From Sambucus nigra (lineage: Eukaryota; Streptophyta; Magnoliopsida; Dipsacales; Adoxaceae): 64,000 bases of DNA. Numbering within the stretch: the stretch's first letter is position 1; each line of letters starts with the position of its first letter. Below the pieces are notes generated by a model. It ran no database searches, was not told the origin of the DNA, and saw only the letters and a program-made list of their open reading frames with translations. Positions 45,074 through 57,529 of this stretch are shown here, piece after piece. The stretch spans positions 62,001-126,000 of the forward strand of contig CASBWL010000056.1 in the NCBI GenBank assembly GCA_949130495.1, given 5' to 3'. The translations under genes and the position numbers were made by a program.

Positions 45074-47990
45074 TGTGACACCCCGACTAATTAAATACCG
45101 GGTAGCTACTCCTTTATTAAATTAATTCAAAATGCCAAGTTGGTTAAGTTAATAGCATCACTGTCGAAAACATTTTAATAATTACTAACCACCTAGTATT
45201 TAAAAAGTAAGTGCCAAATTTTAAGTTAAGTCTGATTAACATGCAGTAAAAGAATAATGGAAGAGTCAACATAATCCATTCACCATACGAAGTAATGAAA
45301 TAACCAACAATAATACTAAGAAATCCGGAGGAAAACTCCTCACCACAATCCCAACAAATGGAAATAATACTACAAATCTAAATCCTGAATAATTACATGC
45401 CAAAAGTCTGAATAACTGAAATAAATGAAATATCTCTAAAAGAAATGGGCGACATGCCCTACAACTGGTAACTGATGAATATCGAGTCAAGATATATGAA
45501 GCGTCTATAAGCAAAGTCCTGTAACTTCCACATACAACTACACCTCGTCACCTGAATGATAATCCTATGCATGGTGTCCTTGTGGTTGGGCACCTAAAAT
45601 GCCTTTTACAAAAATAGATTTGAAAACAAATGGGTCAGAGCCCGAAAGTGGAAAACATTTTGAAAACAGCAAGTGTTTTAATAGCATTAAAACATTAAAT
45701 GCAAAGTACATGTTAGGACGTGCGCTCACATGAAATTCTCACCTCTCGACTACATGTGCACTCCTAACGTACCGTACCCATCTACATGACCTACACATCT
45801 AACCAAACCGTAATAAGTTCTACCCCTTACTACTCGATTCCCATATTACATTCTAGCGTTATCAATATAAATAGAAGGCTTCACTTAAACTCAGATTCTC
45901 AATTAGGGACATAATTCACTATCAGTTAACCCATTATGTTCTCTCACTACATTACCATAATTATGCTCACAATAACAACATGAAAGTTCCCATTAATCAA
46001 GTGTATATTATTCACGTCATAAATATACGATACAATACAAGCACCCCGAGAACTAGCTGCGGTGCACACATACTCTGCTATCCATCCCGGTACATCACGT
46101 ACATAAGGATCACATATTCCGAATCTCTCAGGAATAGTTCACATATAACAACATCACACATAATGGAGGCGAACACAGTCACATCACATGGGTCACGCAC
46201 ATACCTGCGCTCCCACGATCAGCAGACTTATTAACATCCCAATAAGTCCTTCTCTGACCTATGTTCATCGAGGTAACCAGTCTAAATCCGGGCAACACAA
46301 GGATTAGAGGGCCCTAAGCAAACGCAAACCTCCCGTGATAGCAAGTATGGTAGGTATGTCATACACATAAAATCAATACATATACTAAGTATGCACACGT
46401 CTTAGTAATCACCATAATATATTGGTACATATCTCTTCTCATACTGACATCTATTAATACACCATTTATATGTTCCCGGTTAATATAATCAATTTGGCCG
46501 TCAATAGCTCACATCGTAATAGACACTCACGTCCTACTTCATATTTTCCCTTAGGTTCAAACTACACTTCTAGGTTTGACTCCTCATTATATCCCAAACA
46601 TCCCAAATATATCAATTACTCATCAAGGAAAGGCTATCTCTACCTATACACAAGGTTACGGGGCACTCGGGATCAAAACAGGCTAAAAAGCCTAAACTGT
46701 CAACTCGTTCGAAGTCTCGTTCGAACGAGGCTGTTCGAACGAGATTTCGTTCGAACGAACTGAGTCTTCTAACGAGATCTCGTTCGAACGATCCCATCGA
46801 ACGAACTTCACCCTCGTTAGAAGTCAATGGTCAACTCGTTAGAAGCTCGTTCGAACGAGGTCGTTCGAACGACCTGGGCAGGTTTTCTAACGAGCGACCA
46901 GATTCGAGCCCAGAATTCTGATTTTCGTTTTTCCAACTTCTCTACTCCCCAAATCTCATCCAAACCTCACTCTAACAATTGTTTAAGGTTCCTAATCGTC
47001 CCTAAACATCCTTAGGTCACATATTAACATGTTTGGGGGTGTTAATTCATCCTAACATCATTCAAATATCAAATCTCTACATATTTTCCCCAATTTCAAA
47101 CACATGAACCCTAGAATTTATCAATCATCTAAAAGTCTAATTAAATCCGTTTTTGCTTTCATACTAATTGTAATATCATCGGAATAATCATCAACTACAA
47201 ATCTACATGCAATTTCCTCATCAAGAATGTAATTTCTATTTCCAAATTTAATGGGTTTTCATTAACTCCCAAGAACAAATCAGATTTTTATCAATTCCTA
47301 CACATGGAAGAAACATTCTCTATAAAAACGAAATTAAATCACTTGCCTTAATGGTAACTCTGGATTTGATGACGAATTTGATGAATGGATCTCTCTCCTC
47401 TGCGGATTTCTCCTATCCTCTCTTTCTACAAGCTTTTTTCTAATGGTGGCTATGGGGGTTAGGGTTTTGCCTTAGGAAACTTTCAATAACCTCCATAGTC
47501 TATTTGGGTATTAGTGGGCTTAGTGGGTTAATGCCTAATCATATATTAATTCCCAATTTTCGTAGGTTATAATTCCTCAAAATTCAAAATTACCAAACTA
47601 CCCTTATACGTTGCCGGTATGGCCTAAAAATGCCCCGGGACCCAAACCAAACCCCCGGCTAGTGTTTTCTGACTATTTCGACCCTTCCGGACGCGTTGGC
47701 GCACTCAAAACGACCATACGGTTTATAGAAATAAAATTCACATTTTAATTATCATAAATATTTCCCTGACGCGACTGTCACACGCGTCTCAACAAAATTT
47801 CCAAATTGCCGTATTTCAATCTCACGACAAATTTTATAATTCAAAATTCATATATAATCATATATGCACATATAATCAAATACCAACTCGCATCTCGCTA
47901 GTATTTTAACCCGGATTAATTTCCAATTAATACGCATTTAATTTAATTAATCCCATAAAATAAATATCACAAAAAATACGGGGTGTTACA
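45074..47990 (-). repeat. 3' LTR of Gyp5 (2,917 bp)
   Basis: On the plus strand it starts TGTGACACCCCG and ends CGGGGTGTTACA. It has seven TTCGAA cores in the palindrome cluster at about 46706-46890. Confidence 0.96.
46706..46890. repeat. TCGTTCGAACGA palindrome cluster, Gyp5 3' LTR
   Basis: There are seven TTCGAA cores in about 185 bp. The 5' LTR (54474-54690) has an extra unit ending in TCTAACGAGATCTCGTTCG, which explains most of the 32-bp length difference between the LTRs. Confidence 0.85.
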
Positions 47991-48002
47991 TACTTCCCCC
48001 CT
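47991..48002 (-). other. polypurine tract of Gyp5
   Basis: The minus strand reads AGGGGGGAAGTA next to the 3' LTR, preceded by CGAATTTCGGGACGAAATTC. Confidence 0.88.
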
Positions 48003-48032
48003 AATAACTGAATTTCGTCCCGAAATTCGGAA

Positions 48033-49610
48033 CTAGAAAGTACCTGGTAAGAACAACTCTGGATAACATTCGCGCATCTCATCCTTGCGCTCCCATGTGG
48101 ACTCCTCAATATTATGATGTCGCCACTGAACACGCACTAACGGAACTATCTTTGACCGCAGTTTCCGCTCACTTTGGTCCAAAATCGCAATCGGCCCCTC
48201 CTCGTAGGAGCTATCAGGCTGGAGATCGATGTCCTCCAAAGCAATGTGAGAATGAGCCAAATCGTCTCTAAGATATTTCGTTAGCGAGGAAATATGAAAC
48301 ACATCGTGAATCCGATGTAAATGTTCCAGTAATCCAAGCCTATACGCAACCGGTCCAATCCGCTCAATAATAGGAAATGGTCCCACATATCTCGGTGCCA
48401 ACTTCCCTTTCTTCCCGAAACGCATAATCCCCTTCATAGGAGATACTCTGAGCAAAACCTGGTCCCCCACTTGAAACTCTCTGAAGAACCTCTTCGCATC
48501 ATCATAGATCTTCTGCCTGTCTTGAGCTACCCGAATGCGACTCCGAATCAATTCTATCCTCGCCGAAGTATCCTGAATCACTTCCGGCCCAAGTAGTTTG
48601 TTGTCCCCCACCTCCAACCAACATGCTGGGGAATGACAAGGTCTACCGTACAACGCCTCAAATGGAGCCATGCCAATGGTGAACTGGTAGGAGTTGTTGT
48701 AAGAAAACTCCACCAGTGGAAGATACTGTTCCCATCCACCCCCGAAATCAATGATGCACATACGTAGCATGTCCTCCAACATCTGGTTTGTACGCTCGAT
48801 CTGCCCATCGATCTGCGGGTGATACGCCGTACTTAACCGCAATTCCGTGCCCATGGCCTCCTGAAAACTCTCCCAAAACCGTGAAACAAATATCTTGTCT
48901 CGGTCAGACACGATATTTAGGGGCACACCGTGAAGTCTCACTATCTCTGAAATAAAGAGCTGGGCATACTGTCCTGCAGTGTAGTCTGTCCTTACGGGTA
49001 GAAAATGAGCGACTTTGGTCAACCTGTCCACAATCACCCAAATGGAGTCGTGACCTCTCTGTGACGTAGGCAATCCCGTGATAAAGTCCATGTATATGCT
49101 CTCCCACATCCACATCGGGACCTCCAATGGCTGTAGCAGTCCTGCCGGTCTCTGATGATCCACTTTTACTAGCTGACAAGTGGCGCATTTAGGAACAAAC
49201 TCGGCAATATCTCTCTTCATCCCGCTCCACCAATACTGACGTCTCATGTCTTGGTACATTTTGTCCCCACTGGGATGTACCGCGAACCGTGAGCCGTTCG
49301 ACTCCGTCATCACCTCGTGCCGCAATTCCTCCCCTTGCGGAACTACCAATCTCCCATTGAAGCGTAATCCCCCATCTGAGCTAACGGTATAGGAATCAAC
49401 TCCCTCTGCTAATAATTGAACTATCAGCTCCTGACAGAACGAGTCATTTTCCTGTGCCCTTACTACCTTCGTGACAATATGCAGTGTAACGGTCATCACA
49501 GACATGAACGATCGGGCCACTGCATCCTGGTGTCCCAATTCCTTCCACTTGGCCTTCCACACCTCTGCCACTTCATCTGCTGGCCTACGGCTCAACGCGT
49601 CTGCCACCAC
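48033..49610 (-). pseudogene. integrase of Gyp5, 525-codon open frame
   Basis: The frame starts in the linker (MVADALSRRPADE), so the start is only the first Met after upstream stops. The zinc module has VHPSG and CATCQLVK, but the usual first His is replaced (TESNGSRF instead of an EAH type). The core has MDFITGLP (Asp), VSDRDKIF (Asp) and DGQIERTNQ (Glu), so the DDE triad is complete. The C-terminus has KLAPRYVGPFPI, DVFHISSLTKY and a chromodomain-like end (VPLVRVQWRHHN, EESTWE). It would integrate the cDNA and target chromatin. It is cut off from RT by stops at 49611-49739, so it is called broken. Confidence 0.9.
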
Positions 49611-49739
49611 GTTAGCCTTCCCCGGGTGATACTAGATATCAAACTAATAGTCCTTCACAAACTCAGGCCACTTTCACTGCCGCATATTCAAGTCCTTCTG
49701 CGTGAATAGGTACTGCAGGGACTTGTGGTCTGTGAATAA
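49611..49739 (-). pseudogene. damaged RNase H end and linker of Gyp5
   Basis: The sequence still encodes TDHKSLQYLFTQKDL and [12 protein letters not shown] blocks but contains several stops within 130 bp. It joins the frames on both sides. Confidence 0.85.
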
Positions 49740-51503
49740 TCAAAACTTCTCCCCCAAAAGATAATGTCTCCATATCCGAAGGGCAAATAAAACTGCCGCC
49801 AACTCCAAGTCATGAGTGGGGTAATTCTTCTCGTGAGGCTTTAGCTTACGGGAAGCATAAGCTATTGCCTGAATCTCCTGCTGTAATACACCTCCTAGTC
49901 CTTGCAAGGACGCATCGGTGTAAACTAAATACTCAACTCCCGGTCTCGGCAATGCTAACACAGGTGATGAGGTCAACTTATCCTTCAATTCATCGAATGC
50001 CAACTGACAGGCATCACTCCAGATGAATGGCACACCCTTACGAGTCAGATGTGTCAAAGGACCTGCTATCTTCGAGAATCCCCGAATGAACCTCCTGTAG
50101 TATCCTGCTAGGCCCAAGAAACTATGAATCTCTGTTGGTGTCGTGGGCTGTCCCCACTCCCTCACCGCGGATACCTTCCCCGGATCAACAGATATTCCCC
50201 GGTCAGAAATAATATGTCCCCAAAACTGGACCTCCTTCAGCCAAAACCCGCATTTCTCATACTTTACATACAACTCGTTCTGACGTAGTGTCTGTAAAAC
50301 TTGCCTCAAATGCTCGGCGTGTTCCTCCTCTGTCTGGGGGTAAACCAGAATATCGTCGATGAAGACAATGACAAACTGATCTAGGAAATCCCTGAACACT
50401 CTGTTCATCAAGTCCATAAACACAGCTGGAGCGTTGGTCAAACCAAAAGGCATAACCCGAAACTCGTAAGAACCATATCTCGACAAGAATGCAGTCTTCG
50501 AGACATCCTCCTCCCTGATACGCAACTGATGGTATCCCGATCTCAAATCAATCTTTGAGAAGAAAGAAGCTCCTCTCAACTGGTCGAATAAGTCATCGAT
50601 TCGAGGCAACGGATACTTATTCCGTATCGTGACCTTATTCAACTCTCGGTAGTCCACACACAATCTCAGTGAACCATCTCTCTTCTTCAGGAACAACACA
50701 GGGGCACCCCACGGCGAAGTACTCCTCCGTATAAACCCCTGACCCAACAACTGCTCAATCTGATCCCGTAACTCCCTCATCTCAGCTGGAGCCATACGGT
50801 ACGGTGCGCGTGCTATAGGTCTCGTACCTGGTAATAAGTCTATAACAAAGTCTATCTCTCGACTGGGGGGTAGGCCTGGTATCTCCTGAAACACATCTGA
50901 GTACTCCCTGACAACTGGGATCGAATCTAAAGGAATCACAACCTCCTTAGAGGTATCCTCCTCCAGGTAATACAAATGAGCGGTCGAACCTCCCTCTGGG
51001 CGAGGCATCGCCACTACAAACATCTCTTGCCTCGGAATGGCAAAAATAATGCTCCCACCGAAGCAATCAATCATGGATCTATAATCAGCGAGCCAATCCA
51101 TACCGATAATCACATCGTGAGCATGCATATCTAATCCAAACATATCTGCAGGTAATACCAGACTACCAATCTCTACCCCCACTCCCCGGCATATAAAGAA
51201 AATAAGTGGCCCACTCCCCAATGGTGAGTCTACACACGTCATTGTGCTCTCTGCCGTAGCTAACAACCCTAAGACTTTCGCAAAATGTGTAGCTATAAAG
51301 CAATGTGTTGCCCCCGTATCAAACAAAACCCGACCCATAGTACCATGGATAGGAAACATACCCTCAATCGCGGGTGGTGCCTGCGGAGCTGCTTCCAGGT
51401 GGACGTTATAGACATGTCCATACTGTAACTGTCCCTGCTGCACAGGAACTGCTGGAATGGATGGAAGAGCTGGCACCTGGGCTGGAGCTGGGAGGGCTGG
51501 CAA
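49740..51503 (-). pseudogene. protease, reverse transcriptase and RNase H of Gyp5 (587 codons)
   Basis: The protease has [14 protein letters not shown] (about residues 57-70) and [17 protein letters not shown]. The spacer [16 protein letters not shown] leads to [79 protein letters not shown] and the catalytic FIDD. RNase H has [13 protein letters not shown] and [13 protein letters not shown]. The frame ends at LLGEKF followed by TGA, before the last RNase H Asp. The start Met is internal, since the frame is open upstream to the stop at 51658. Confidence 0.93.
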
Positions 51504-51839
51504 AAAAAGTGGCCTCTGTGGCTCATGTCGAGCACCCTGCTGCTGCTGCGGGGCCCTGCCCCTATCAGGGCAGTCCTGGCATTTATGGCCAGTCTTGCCA
51601 CAAACGAAACACTTCCCCAGGAAGTTCCCCCCTCTCTGTCCCTGCTGCCCCCGGCCCTAGTGGCCGTTACCGTTCCTCCACTGGCCCTGCTGAAACTGAT
51701 GTTGACCATTCTGACCTTGCTGGTTCTGATGGCCGTTCGGACCCTGATGGCCCTGCCGGAAACCTCCCTGACCGTGCCTGAAATTTCCTGACCTGAACCT
51801 CTTGTGATCCCCCTGCTGGGTACCCTGATCACCCTACCT
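51504..51839 (-). pseudogene. gag C-terminus with zinc knuckle, Gyp5
   Basis: A Gln/Gly/His-rich stretch (GPNGHQNQQGQNGQHQ) is followed by the knuckle [14 protein letters not shown] (about 51572-51613). It is bounded by TAG codons near 51838 and 51657. The second sits where Gyp1 has CAG in the motif NGHQGR, so it is a C-to-T change on the coding strand. Confidence 0.88.
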
Positions 51840-52658
51840 CTATCCCTGAACAGATTGTGCCCCACTGGCACCATTTCCTCCAGTCCTGCCCTGATGGCTA
51901 GATTCTCCCGATCGCTTGCCCTCAGCCATGTGAAAGAGGTGATCCTGGCAATGGAGCAATGCAGCGTTAACCACATCAGAATAAGTGGCTAACGAGAGGT
52001 TCCCTAACAAGTGCTGACGAATCCTCCATGTCAACCCGTCCGTGAATTTCTGTATCTTCTTCTCCTCCGTCGGTATCTCGTCCGGAACAATGTTCAGAAG
52101 ATCAGTAAATTCGGCCTCATACTCGGCCACAGTCTTACCCTCTTGCTTAAGGCTTATCAACTTTCTTCTCATCTCCGTGTGAACAGCCGACGGAAAGTAC
52201 TTGCGGTCAAACCGCACCCAGAACTCCTGAATAGTGAGAGTATCCCTCTCCTCTACGGTGGTAATAGACTCCCACCACTGCAGTGCTGACCCCACTAGCT
52301 TAAAAGTAGCTAGTATCTGCTTCTGGACATCTGTGCACTCATACATCCTCAAGTGCCGCTGTATATCCTTCCTCCACTGACTCGAAACTACCACATTGGA
52401 GCTACCTGCGAACTCCGGAGGGTGTGCTTTCTGAAAAGCATCACGTACACGTTCCCAAGCAGACGGGAATGCATGAGCCTGAACTGGCGCGGCTACTGGC
52501 GCCTGAGCTGGTGCCTGCTGAACTACTGCTAGTGCGGCATTTACCGACTGGGCCATAATGGCTGCAACCTCGGCGGCATTCATCGTGCCCTGAACTGGTG
52601 CGGGCTGTGGTTCTGGCGTTGCATCCCTGGGAACCCTTCGTGCACGTCGTGGAGGCAT
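51840..52658 (-). pseudogene. gag matrix/capsid of Gyp5 (272 codons)
   Basis: It starts MPPRRARRVPRD at 52658, 180 bp from the primer site. The capsid domain has PPEFAGSSN, RHLRMYECTD, FKLVGSALQWWESI, EFWVRFDRKYFPSAV, EGKTVAEYEAEFTDL and FTDGLTWRIRQHL. It would form the virus-like particle. It ends in TAG after SVQG, where the knuckle part continues in the same frame, so the stop is premature. The reading is otherwise clean, so this is the best preserved gag in the window and a candidate helper for Gyp2/Gyp4-type elements. Confidence 0.92.
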
Positions 52659-52826
52659 CTGAAATAAGAATAAAGTTTATAAGTTCGCAGTTATAAACTT
52701 AATATAGCTGAAGAACGTAGAATATACAAAAGAATACAACAGTGCTAAAGTATAGGGCTCTACATCAAAGGAAGCTCAGCGGAAACATAATAATCCATTC
52801 ATATCCTAAAGGACACTAGAACCTGG

Positions 52827-52839
52827 TGCTCTGATACCA
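52827..52839 (-). other. primer binding site of Gyp5
   Basis: The minus strand reads TGGTATCAGAGCA, followed by CCAGGTTCT. It lies two bases inside the LTR. Confidence 0.92.
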
Positions 52840-52841
52840 CC

Positions 52842-55790
52842 TGTGACACCCCGACTAATTAAATACCGGGTAGCTACTCCTTTATTAAATTAATTCAAAA
52901 TGCCAAGTTGGTTCAGTTAATAGCATCACTGTCGAAAACATTTTAATAATTACTAACCACCTAGTATTTAAAAAGTAAGTGCCAAATTTTAAGTTAAGTC
53001 TGATTAACATGCAGTAAAAGAATAATGGAAGATTCAACATAATCCATTCACCATACGAAGTAATGAAATAACCAACAATAATACTAAGAAATCCGGAGGA
53101 AAACTCCCCACAACAATCCCAACAAATGGAAATAATACTACAAATCTGAATCCTGAATAATTACATGCCAAAAGTCTGAATAACTGAAATAAATGAAATA
53201 TCTCTAAAAGAAATGGGCGACATGCCCTACAACTGGTAACTGATGAATATCGAGTCAAGATATATGAAGCGTCTACAAGAAAAGTCCTGTAACTTCCACA
53301 CACAGTTACAACTCGTCACCTGAATGATAATCCTATGCATGGTGTCCTTGTGGCTGGGCACCTAAAATGCCTTTTACAAAAATAGATTTGAAAGCAAATG
53401 GGTCAGAGCCCGAAAGTGGAAAACATTTTGAAAATAACAAGTGTTTTAATAACATTAAAACATTAAATGCAAAGTACATGTTAGGACGTGCGCTCACATG
53501 AAATTCTCACCTCTCGACTACATGTGCACTCCTAACGTACCGTACCCATCTACATGACCTACACATCTAACCAAACCGTAATAAGTTCTACCCCTTACTA
53601 CTCGATTCCCATATTACATTCTAGCGTTATCAATATAAATAGAAGGCTTCACTTAAACTCAGATTCTCAATTAGGGACATAATTCACTATCAGTTAACCC
53701 ATTATGTTCTCTCACTAGATTACCATAATTATGCTCACAATAACAACATGAAAGTTCCCATTAATCAAGTGTATATTATTCACGTCATAAATATACGATA
53801 CAATACAAGCACCCCGAGAACTAGCTGCGGTGCACACATACTCTGCTATCCATCCCGGTACATCACGTATATAAGGATCACATATTCCGAATCTCTCAGG
53901 AATAGTTCACAGATAACAACATCACACATAATGGAGGCGAACACAGTCACATCACATGGGTCACGCACATACCTGCGCTCCCACGATCAGCAGACTTATT
54001 AACATCCCAATAAGTCCTTCTCTGACCTATGTTCATCGAGGTAACCAGTCTAAATCCGGGCAACACAAGGATTAGAGGGCCCTAAGCAAACGCAAACCTC
54101 CCGTGATAGCAAGTATGGTAGGTATGTCATACACATAAAATCAATACATATACTAAGTATGCACACGTCTTAGTAATCACCATAATATATTGGTACATAT
54201 CTCTTCTCGTACTGACATCTATTAATACACCATTTATATGTTCCCGGTTACTATAATCAATTTGGCCGTCAATATCTCACATCGTAATAGACACTCACGT
54301 CCTACTTCATATTTTCCCTTAGGTTCAAACTACACTTCTAGGTTTGACTCCTCATTATATCCCAAACATCCCAAATATATCAATTACTCATCAAGGAAAG
54401 GCTATCTTTACCTATACACAAGGTTACGGGGCACTCGGGATCAAAACAGGCTAAAAAGCCTAAAGTGTCAACTCGTTCGAAGTCTCGTTCGAACGAGGCT
54501 GTTCGAACGAGACTTCGTTCGAACGAACTGAGTCTTCTAACGAGATCTCGTTCGAACGAAGTGGGATTTCTAACGAGATCTCGTTCGAACGATCCCATCG
54601 AACGAACTTCACCCTCGTTAGAAGTCAATGGTCAACTCGTTAGAAGCTCGTTCGAACGAGGTCGTTCGAACGACCTGGGCAGGTTTTCTAACGAGCGACC
54701 AGATTCGAGCCCAGAATTCTGATTTTCGTTTTTCCAACTTCTCTACTCCCCAAATCTCATCCAAACCTCACTCTAACAATTGTTTAAGGTTCCTAATCGT
54801 CCCTAAACATCCTTAGGTCACATATTAACATGTTTGGGGGTGTTAATTCATCCTAACATCATTCAAATATCAAATCTCTACATATTTCCCCAATTTCAAA
54901 CACATGAACCCTAGAATTTATAAATCATCTAAAAGTCTAATTAAATCCGTTTTTGCTTTCATACTAATTGTAATATCATCGGAATAATCATCAACTACAA
55001 ATCTACATGCAATTTCCTCATCAAGAATGTAATTTCTATTTCCAAATTTAATGGGTTTTCATTAACTCCCAAGAACAAATCAGATTTTTATCAATTCCTA
55101 CACATGGAAGAAACATTCTCTATAAAAACGAAATTAAATCACTTGCCTTAATGGTAACTCTGGATTTGATGACGAATTTGATGAATGGATCTCTCTCCTC
55201 TGCGGATTTCTCCTCTCCTCTCTTTCTACAAGCTCTTTTCTAATGGTGGCTATGGAGGCTAGGGTTTTTCCTTAGGAAACTTTCAATAACCTCCGTAGTC
55301 TATTTGGGTATTAGTGGGCTTAGTGGGTTAATGCCTAATCATATATTAATTCCCTATTTTCATAGGTTATAATTCCTCAAAATTCAAAATTACCAAACTA
55401 CCCTTATACGTTGCCGGTATGGCCTAAAAATGCCCCGGGACCCAAACCAAACCCCCGGCTAGTGTTTTCTGACTATTTCGACCCTTCCGGACGCGTTGGC
55501 ACACTCAAAATGACCATATGATTTATAGAAATAAAATTCACTTTTTAATTATCATAAATATTTCCCTGACGCGACTGTCACACGCGTCTCAACAAAATTT
55601 CTAAATTTCCGTATTTCAATCTCACGACAAATTTCATAATTCAAAATTCATATATAATCATATTTGCACATATAATCAAATACCAACTCGCATCTCGCTA
55701 GTATTTTAACCCGGATTAATTTCCAATTAATACGCATTTAATTTAATTAATCCCATAAAATAAATATCACAAAAAATACGGGGTGTTACA
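52842..55790 (-). repeat. 5' LTR of Gyp5 (2,949 bp)
   Basis: It is near-identical to 45074-47990, with one extra palindrome unit near 54560. Confidence 0.96.
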
Positions 55791-55795
55791 TAGCT

Positions 55796-56386
55796 ATTGA
55801 AGGGTTTTGGGTGCGGTTCGACCGCAAGTATTTTCCTCCAGCGGTTGAGATCAAAACGAGGAGAAAATTTTGTGAGGTGACTCAAAGGGGACTGTTCAGT
55901 GGCCGATTACGAAGAAGAATTCACTCGTTGGAAAATTTTGTATCGGATGAGGTAAGCAAGGAAAAGAGAAAGAAAGAAAAGTTATGGATGGGTTAGTCTG
56001 GAGAATCAAATAACATTTAATTGGTAAATACGCATTAGTAGCTTATACTGATGTCGTTAACGCAGCACTCCGGCACTGTCGGGAATATCGCTTCCACGCG
56101 AAAGGAAGCGGGAGGGGAGTGGAAACTAGCCAGTCGGATAAGGCAGGAGGGAACAATACCAGTAGGGTATCCCAATAGCAGACTGGGGGAGATTAGGGGT
56201 AGGATTTCCGGCAGGAAAATCATGCCAAACGATTTAGAACTGGAGGCTATCGACAGGATGGCCAGGATTTCCAACAAGGTAGGTATGGAAGGGACCAGTA
56301 GTGAGGTGAATGTATTAGAAGGTGTTTCGTTTGTGTGGAAAGCGAGACACATGATGAGAGTTTGTCTTAAGGGAGGCAGAGGTTAA
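55796..56386 (+). pseudogene. gag of Gyp4, second part
   Basis: It continues the capsid after the Gyp5 duplication with WVRFDRKYFPPAVEI (about 55808-55850). The next blocks (SVADYEEEF-like, then the region before the knuckle) are split by frameshifts. A damaged knuckle (CFVC, then a shifted THDE) lies near 56323-56365. No protease motif follows. Confidence 0.8.
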
Positions 56387-57516
56387 CTACAGGACGAGGT
56401 TCTGGATGTACAGTCACTAAAGCAAGTCATGGGTGCATTCGGACAGGGAGAAACTGCTCTGAAACTCGAGAACCAGCTGTTGCAGCTGGAGTATAGAGGT
56501 AATTATTTTTACCCTAGGGGCATGGGATATATATTTTGAGTGACAAAGAGGATGTCAAAGTATAAGACTTATTTTTCACTAGAGTTCACAGGTGAGTCAA
56601 ACTTAGTGGGTGCGTTGGTGGTAGCAGCCATGGTATGTGGATAAATTTTCCGTAGGGTAGCGGAGTTCCTTGGTGTTCTTCACGAGAGAGTGGAGGTGTA
56701 CACTGAGTGATTGTTTGAATTTTGTGAAGGATTACTACTTTCGAGAATTATGGGAGTAGGGTTGATAATATTTCCTAAATATCGGCTGGATAGCGATGGA
56801 ATTTAACTATTGTAGATAGTAGTGTAAAATTTGGTTGTTCGCGACACCAGGGGTATCACCGGAGAGGGCGTATAGCCTGTATATATGTGGATATATATGT
56901 TGTATTGCGTGGTGCGATAGCACATAGTGAGGTTTTGTGTTCTCACATTTTATCCCGGTAAGTGGGGATGTTTACTGAAGTGAATCAGGGTGGCTAGATT
57001 TATTTTGGGCAAAGAGAGATAGCTCGGGGTTTATTTTGAGCAAGGATTAGTGATAGTAAGGGCGCGGTATTTTATGTTGTCTTTGGTAGCATAAGGGTAA
57101 GCGTATATACTTTTGTGTTGAGAGACAAGTATTTATGGGGAGATGTTTGGACGTTAGCACATGGGTTAGGTACCCGGGCAGTAAATATATGTATATATAT
57201 ATATATATATGTGATATGACTACGGGTTCGAAGTTATATTACGGATTACGACTAGCATAGTCGGGTAACTTTCGTGCGGTAGAGCGCGGGGATAGGGTGT
57301 ATGGTCACCCAGGTTAATTAAGACAAATTTTGTGCGGTTAAGCGCGGGTGTAGGGTGTATGGGCACCCTGACAAATTTTAAATGCATACTTGTGTAACTA
57401 TGGTTAGAAGTGGATGGGATAGATATAGCGGGCATGGAGAGGCGCATGACTAGTGAGTAATATGTGAATATTGGAACACTAGGTTTATCTTAATTTCGAG
57501 GACAAAATTCCTTTGT
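56387..57516 (+). other. non-coding internal region of Gyp4
   Basis: This is the 1.13 kb counterpart of 38189-39278 in Gyp2. Both begin after a short gag tail with AGAGGTAAT and both end in AATTTCGAGGACAAAATTCC. It contains two copies of a GTGCGGT(T)A(A)GCGCGGG...TAGGGTGTATGG block near 57276 and 57333. No pol sequence is recognisable. Confidence 0.75.
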
Positions 57517-57529
57517 AAGGGAGGAAGTA
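57517..57529 (+). other. polypurine tract of Gyp4
   Basis: AAGGGAGGAAGTA lies directly before the 3' LTR and is identical to that of Gyp2. Confidence 0.88.

Larger units (their letters stand above)
45074..55790 (-). mobile_element. Gyp5: young, nearly complete gypsy chromovirus-type element
   Basis: The LTRs are 45074-47990 and 52842-55790. The flanks AAGCT and TAGCT form a 5-bp duplication with one mismatch. It has primer site, gag, knuckle, protease, RT, RNase H, integrase and polypurine tract in standard order on the minus strand. Only two differences appear in the first 205 LTR bases, so it is the most recent LTR insertion here. The coding region has a handful of stops and a damaged RNase H/IN linker. 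Confidence 0.96.

Noticed and set aside
46706..46890. Regularly spaced palindromes that could suggest a CRISPR array
   Set aside because: Spacing is irregular, there are no unique spacers, and the array is part of a plant LTR.
51374..51781. Plus-strand frames of up to 135 codons over the Gyp5 gag region (also 577-816)
   Set aside because: They are antisense shadows of the Gln/Pro-rich gag linker and knuckle.
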